Part shown: in pieces, positions 6,894 through 10,657 of the stretch | Numbering within the stretch: the first letter of the stretch is position 1 | Layout: each line of letters opens with the position of its first letter | Assembly (NCBI GenBank): GCA_039796915.1 | Contig: JBDKIU010000116.1 | Span: 1 to 10,657, forward strand | Length of the DNA: 10,657 nucleotides | Source: REEB481 sp039796915 | Lineage (GTDB): Bacteria > Bacteroidota > Bacteroidia > NS11-12g > UBA955 | Direction: 5' to 3' | The notes under the pieces: generated by a model | Databases searched by the model: none | Seen by the model: only the letters and a program-made list of their open reading frames with translations | Told to the model about the DNA's origin: nothing | Translations under genes and position numbers: made by a program

Positions 6894-8165
6894 TCAGTAT
6901 CCGTATTTATCCTTCCAGCGTGTCTTCAGGAAACGACGCAGTTCTTCTTCTCTTGGATTGTTTCCGGGATCGTAAATACGGGTGCCGCTGATCGCGTCGG
7001 GCAGGAATTCCTGACCGGCAAAACCCTGCGCTGCATGGTGGTCGTATTGGTAGTTTTTTCCGTAATCCAATGCTTTCATGAGCTTGGTTGGCGCATTCCG
7101 CAGATGTAAAGGCACGGGCAGGTCTCCATGTTTTTTTACCTGTTCCAGGGCCTGTTCAATGGCTTCATAAGCCCGATTGCTTTTGGGGCTTGATGCCAGA
7201 TAGCTTGCCGTTTGGCTCAGAATGATCCTGGCTTCCGGCATGCCAATCATAGATACGGCCTGAAAACACGAAGTGGCCAGAAGCAAGGCGTTGGGATTGG
7301 CATTGCCGATGTCTTCGCTGGCAAGAATAATCATGCGCCTGGCAATGAATTTCACATCCTCACCGCCATCGAGCATGCGCGCCATCCAGTACAAGGCAGC
7401 ATTCGGATCACTTCCACGCATGCTCTTGATAAAGGCAGAAACGATGTCGTAGTGTTGCTCGCCCGATTTGTCGTAATGCGCCAGCTTTTGCTGCAGCACT
7501 TTACCCGTGATTTCGTTGGTAATCCGGATTGCTTCTTCCTGAGATGACATCACCACCAAATCCAATAAATTCAGCAGCTTTCGTGCATCGCCTCCGGAAT
7601 GGTACAATAGGGCATCGGTTTCTGCTAGTTCGATGTCTCTGTGGCTCAGAACTTCATCACGCGTAACGGCCTGCGCTAAAATGGCATTCAGTTCCTCTTT
7701 GGAAAATGGCTGCAACACATAGACCTGGCAACGCGACAACAATGCCTGGTTTACTTCAAAGCTGGGATTTTCGGTGGTGGCACCAATGAGCAGAATCTGG
7801 CCTTTTTCAACGGCGCCCAGCAATGCGTCCTGTTGTGATTTGTTGAAACGATGAATCTCGTCAATAAACAGCACGATGCGTCCCAGCATGCGTGTTTCAT
7901 CAAACACCTTTCGCAAATCTGCAACACCACTGCTGATGGCGCTGAGTTTTCTTACTTCCAGGCCCATCGCGTCGGCAATGATTTCGGCCAGGGTGGTTTT
8001 TCCGGTGCCTGGAGGTCCCCAGAAAATCATGCTCGGAACCTGTTGTTGCTGAATAAGTCGGCGCAAGCGCCCATCTGGCCCTACCAGTTCGGCTTGCCCG
8101 ATATAGGCATCCAGATTTCGGGGACGCATGCGTTCCGCCAGCGGAGGCAGGGAATGGGCATTCAT
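6894..8165 (-). CDS. rarA: Replication-associated recombination protein A (AAA+ ATPase RarA/MgsA)
   Basis: Homologue of E. coli RarA/MgsA, yeast Mgs1 and human WRNIP1: a tetrameric AAA+ ATPase of the clamp-loader clade that acts at stalled replication forks and on single-stranded DNA ends. From the chosen ATG at 8165 it is 423 residues, normal for the family. Visible motifs: N-terminal PLAERMRPRNLDAYIGQ; Walker A GPPGTGKTT (50-58); Walker B LFIDEIHRF with D102 and E103; sensor 1 GATTENPSF (from 128); LLSRCQVY with the arginine finger; and the C-terminal NAPTKLMKALDYGKNYQYDH. The frame stays open 33 codons further upstream (to 8264), but those residues do not resemble RarA, and an exact -7 promoter element lies within that stretch, so the shorter start is strongly preferred. 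It is upstream of and co-directional with the helicase gene, and divergent from the T9SS protein gene. Confidence 0.95.
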   Translation of the reverse strand: MNAHSLPPLAERMRPRNLDAYIGQAELVGPDGRLRRLIQQQQVPSMIFWGPPGTGKTTLAEIIADAMGLEVRKLSAISSGVADLRKVFDETRMLGRIVLFIDEIHRFNKSQQDALLGAVEKGQILLIGATTENPSFEVNQALLSRCQVYVLQPFSKEELNAILAQAVTRDEVLSHRDIELAETDALLYHSGGDARKLLNLLDLVVMSSQEEAIRITNEITGKVLQQKLAHYDKSGEQHYDIVSAFIKSMRGSDPNAALYWMARMLDGGEDVKFIARRMIILASEDIGNANPNALLLATSCFQAVSMIGMPEARIILSQTASYLASSPKSNRAYEAIEQALEQVKKHGDLPVPLHLRNAPTKLMKALDYGKNYQYDHHAAQGFAGQEFLPDAISGTRIYDPGNNPREEELRRFLKTRWKDKYGY

Positions 8166-8183
8166 GTGCTGTGGATTTACGCT

Positions 8184-8216
8184 CAAATATATCGGGCTTC
8201 CGCGCATGTTGCACAA
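8184..8216 (-). promoter_or_regulatory. rarA: Probable rarA promoter (TTG-N22-TATATTTG)
   Basis: On the minus strand TTG (8216-8214) is followed after 22 nt by TATATTTG (8191-8184), an exact match to the Bacteroidota -7 consensus TAnnTTTG with a -33-type TTG at the wide end of the usual spacing. The -7 element ends 18 nt before the ATG at 8165, giving a leader of about 11-13 nt. This is the best-formed promoter candidate of its type in the window and supports the rarA start. Confidence 0.6.
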
Positions 8217-8282
8217 CTGCTGCATTCTGTGCATTGGTGAAATACATTCATGGAATCTGGCCATGTGCCGGCTGTTGTCGCC

Positions 8283-8311
8283 AATAGGTTTGTAAGACAG
8301 TTCAACCTATT
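8283..8311. repeat. 8-bp perfect inverted repeat just before the T9SS gene start
   Basis: AATAGGTT (8283-8290) and AACCTATT (8304-8311) are exact reverse complements separated by 13 nt, ending 5 nt before the ATG at 8317. The left arm overlaps a perfect -7 element (TAGGTTTG, 8285-8292). As DNA it could be an operator whose occupation blocks RNA polymerase. As RNA the full stem would exist only in transcripts starting upstream of 8283. No known operator is recognised. Confidence 0.5.
8285..8292 (+). promoter_or_regulatory. Bacteroidota -7 element (TAGGTTTG) before the T9SS gene
   Basis: TAGGTTTG is an exact TAnnTTTG match ending 24 nt before the ATG at 8317, which would give a leader of about 18 nt without a Shine-Dalgarno sequence. 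No TTG lies at the usual -33 distance (the nearest, at 8275, is too close). It overlaps the left arm of the inverted repeat. Confidence 0.45.
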
Positions 8312-8316
8312 ATGTT

Positions 8317-10657
8317 ATGAAGAAACTACTAAGTACGTTAGCCTGCGGAGCTTTTTGCGCCGCAACACTGATGGTCCATGCGCAACCCTGCGGCGATGGC
8401 ATCAACAATTTGTATGTGTGGGATGGTGGTGGCGCCAACAACAGTTGGAATACCGCTGCAAACTGGAGTCCGGATGGCGTTCCCGACTGCGACGATGATG
8501 TGCGCTTCAACGGCACCTCTGCCAAATGGTGTTACATCCCAACGGCCATTCAGGTGCGCGATTTCAGCGTGTTGGGTTCCTGGACTGGAAGAATTATCGT
8601 CCAGGGCACCTCTTCCATGAGCATGCGCAACCTGGTGATGCAAGGTGGGATGATCCTTGGAAATGATACCAATGGTTTGTTTCAGGCGAACAACATGCTG
8701 ATGGGTTTCAACGCCTATTTAAGCGTAAGAACAGCGCTGATTACCGGAACATTGACCATGAACAACAGCGCGTTCTCTGTATTTGCCAGAGGTTATGCAG
8801 ATATTCAAAACCTGACCCTGAACAATTTTGCCAAGTTTACGGCTCCCGGTGGTTTTCAAAGAACTTCCGTTCCGCGCTCAGGCATTGTGTACCTCCGCGG
8901 GAACCTCACCCGGCAGGCTTTAGGATTGTTCATGCACGCCAAAGGTTTGGTGCGCTTCTGTGGCGATGGAAACGGTACCATCAACACCAACAACACCCTG
9001 ATGACCTTCTGGAATATTGAAATTGACAAGAAGCGCGATGGTGCCGGTGATACTACCGCTCCTGCACACTTATATACCAATGCAGGTACCAACGACCGGA
9101 TTTTTGCTTTGAACCGTCTGTCGCTGATGGAGGCAACCCTTACCGGATGGAGTGTTGACGACTGGGTAGCCGGCGGAGATTCTGTGATTGTTGAAAACAG
9201 CATGGCAAACAATGATATCCTGCATTCCTTCAGCAATGCCGGACATGCAACGCTTGGCTTCCTGGGTTCAGGCAATGGCAAGTTCTTTCACAATACCTTC
9301 CTGTCCGGAAGCTATAATGTTCGGGTAGAAAAGGGAAGTACTTCTGACTGGGTTACCGTGCTCGGTTTACAGGATATTGGCAACGACGGAGAAACGGTGC
9401 ATATTGTAAAAGGAAAACTCACCTTCGATAACAGTGGAAATGCACGCCTGCGGGCCAGTGTTTCTAGCGGTTTGCACGTACTTGCCGATGGTCAGTTGGT
9501 GGCACCGGATAACGATACGCTGTTTTTTGCCGGCTGCTGGGATTTTGCAAATTCTAATGCTTTTGACCCTCAAAATGGTGTGCTGGTTCTGGATGGAACA
9601 GGAAACAGGCTCACCTTTACACACCACGACGATACCGTTTATTTCAACGAAGTGGTGATTACCGTTACCAATGGTGGTGTTCAGGGAACACTGAACTGGT
9701 CGTCTGTGCTGGATGTGATGTACGTTCGTGGCAATCTGAGAATCTCCAGCCCCGATGCATACCTTGCCAATGTTCAGGTATTCCTCGAAGGCAATCTGGA
9801 ATCCTTGGAAACTGCCGCCAATACAGCTATGAAGTTTACTGATAAGTTGGTGTTTAAAGGAGGAAATCACCAAGTAGTAACCTTGAGCAGTGCGGCCAAA
9901 AATGCTTATAATCAGTGGGTAGAACTGGACAAAACGGCCGGTTCTGTAACCCTGGCATCAGACATGGATGCGCGCATGATGAGGTTTGATGGTGGCATCC
10001 TGAACACCACTGGTTACATCATGAACATCACCCTGCCAAACATGATTTATGGCGGCAGTGCTACTTCGTACATCAACGGACCGGTAACCGTGGCTCATGG
10101 TGGCGTTACCTGGCCTGCCAGTGTGATGGTTCCTTTGGGCAAGGGAAGTTCCTACAATCCATTGTACATCAACAACAACACTGCTGGAAATACCTACACC
10201 ATGGAGTATTTCAACAGCGGATACTCCGGAACAAATACCGTGAATGCGCCTCTGGATGTGGTTTCAACCACAGAATACTGGCAGGTGGACAGGGTTGCAG
10301 GTGCTACTGCCTATCAGGTTTCATTGCCTACAACCAACGCTCCCGGCGGTTGGGCGGCCTCCGATATTCGTGTAGCCGGCAATGATGGCAGCGGCTGGAG
10401 CGACCTTGGTCCTGCAACCGGAGCTTCCGGCGGTTTGGTAACCAGCACCACAGGAACTACATCTTCCACTCGCTATTTCACGTTGGGTGCCGACAATGCA
10501 GTACCAATGCTAATAGCCCAGGAGGGTGTGAGCGGAAAAGAAGTGCAGTCCAACGCATTCATTGCGCCTAAGGAAAGCAAGGCTGTTGCTGCACTTCCCC
10601 AGATGCGCGTATTCCCAAATCCTGCACAGAATCGGTTTGCCATCAGCATGGAGCATG
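8317..10657 (+). CDS. T9SS-exported surface protein, cut at right edge within the sorting domain
   Basis: Translation from ATG at 8317 stays open for 780 codons to the window end. Residues 1-22 are a signal peptide (KKLLSTLACGAFCAATLMVHA, likely cut before QPC). Next comes a module seen in many secreted Bacteroidota proteins: VWDGGGANNSWNTAANWSPDGVP followed by DDDVRF (about 33-63). Residues about 70-590 are repetitive, rich in Asn, Gly, Thr and short beta strands (LTMNNSAF, LTLNNFAKF, GNLTRQ, VYLRG), suggesting a beta-helix or stacked beta-repeat. A conserved pre-C-terminal region follows: TWPASVMVPLG (from 598) and EYWQVD (653-658). MRVFPNPAQNRFAIS (from 763) begins a type A T9SS sorting domain, which directs export through the outer membrane and attachment or release there. 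No catalytic residues are recognisable; an adhesin or surface-layer role is a guess. Only some 60-70 residues are likely missing. It is divergent from rarA, 151 bp between starts, with no functional link apparent. Confidence 0.9.
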   Translation, partial: MKKLLSTLACGAFCAATLMVHAQPCGDGINNLYVWDGGGANNSWNTAANWSPDGVPDCDDDVRFNGTSAKWCYIPTAIQVRDFSVLGSWTGRIIVQGTSSMSMRNLVMQGGMILGNDTNGLFQANNMLMGFNAYLSVRTALITGTLTMNNSAFSVFARGYADIQNLTLNNFAKFTAPGGFQRTSVPRSGIVYLRGNLTRQALGLFMHAKGLVRFCGDGNGTINTNNTLMTFWNIEIDKKRDGAGDTTAPAHLYTNAGTNDRIFALNRLSLMEATLTGWSVDDWVAGGDSVIVENSMANNDILHSFSNAGHATLGFLGSGNGKFFHNTFLSGSYNVRVEKGSTSDWVTVLGLQDIGNDGETVHIVKGKLTFDNSGNARLRASVSSGLHVLADGQLVAPDNDTLFFAGCWDFANSNAFDPQNGVLVLDGTGNRLTFTHHDDTVYFNEVVITVTNGGVQGTLNWSSVLDVMYVRGNLRISSPDAYLANVQVFLEGNLESLETAANTAMKFTDKLVFKGGNHQVVTLSSAAKNAYNQWVELDKTAGSVTLASDMDARMMRFDGGILNTTGYIMNITLPNMIYGGSATSYINGPVTVAHGGVTWPASVMVPLGKGSSYNPLYINNNTAGNTYTMEYFNSGYSGTNTVNAPLDVVSTTEYWQVDRVAGATAYQVSLPTTNAPGGWAASDIRVAGNDGSGWSDLGPATGASGGLVTSTTGTTSSTRYFTLGADNAVPMLIAQEGVSGKEVQSNAFIAPKESKAVAALPQMRVFPNPAQNRFAISMEH

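Noticed and set aside
1068..8165. Defence island or mobile element around the exonuclease, polymerase and RarA
   Set aside because: No integrase, transposase, terminal repeats, toxin-antitoxin or known defence domains are visible; all central genes are families found in ordinary Bacteroidota chromosomes.
8250..8498. Plus-strand frame beginning at 8250 across the T9SS gene start
   Set aside because: It is out of frame with the protein that has a signal peptide and domains (ATG 8317) and has no features of its own.

Overview
The window looks like chromosomal DNA of a member of the Bacteroidota, probably an environmental Chitinophagales/Sphingobacteriales/Flavobacteriales-type organism. Three lines of evidence point there. 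First, the right-edge surface protein ends in the start of a type IX secretion (T9SS) type A sorting domain (RVFPNPA). Second, the left-edge protein has the FN3-like plus PKD architecture common in secreted proteins of this phylum. Third, four of the six genes have an exact match to the Bacteroidota -7 promoter element TAnnTTTG just upstream of the start codon, and most starts lack a Shine-Dalgarno sequence. No tRNA, rRNA, CRISPR array, insertion sequence or phage gene is visible. Coding density is very high: the largest gap is 176 bp.

Layout from left to right: (1) 1-998, minus, a secreted FN3/PKD-domain protein whose C-terminus lies beyond the left edge; (2) 1068-1790, minus, a PolB-like 3'-5' exonuclease; (3) a 176-bp divergent intergenic region with an 11-bp direct repeat at a 20-bp period; (4) 1967-5041, plus, a DnaE2/ImuC-like DNA polymerase III alpha subunit of 1024 residues starting at TTG; (5) 5054-6847, minus, a DEAD-box RNA helicase with a DbpA-type RNA-binding domain and a Gly/Arg-rich tail, convergent with the polymerase at 12 bp; (6) 6894-8165, minus, RarA (MgsA), an AAA+ ATPase of stalled replication forks; (7) a 151-bp divergent intergenic region with promoter-like elements on both strands and an inverted repeat; (8) 8317-10657, plus, a large T9SS-exported surface protein cut by the right edge.

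The central block is a genome-maintenance neighbourhood: a polymerase of the non-replicative DnaE class, a divergently oriented proofreading-type exonuclease, and RarA. The helicase belongs to RNA metabolism. The two flanking genes encode unrelated secreted proteins. I see no clear novel system. The observations most worth a check are the pairing of a DnaE2-like polymerase with a stand-alone exonuclease without a visible ImuB or LexA partner, the repeats in the region between them, and the inverted repeat over the promoter of the T9SS gene. Both edge genes have no stop or start inside the window, so an ORF search that requires both would miss them; I found them by direct translation.
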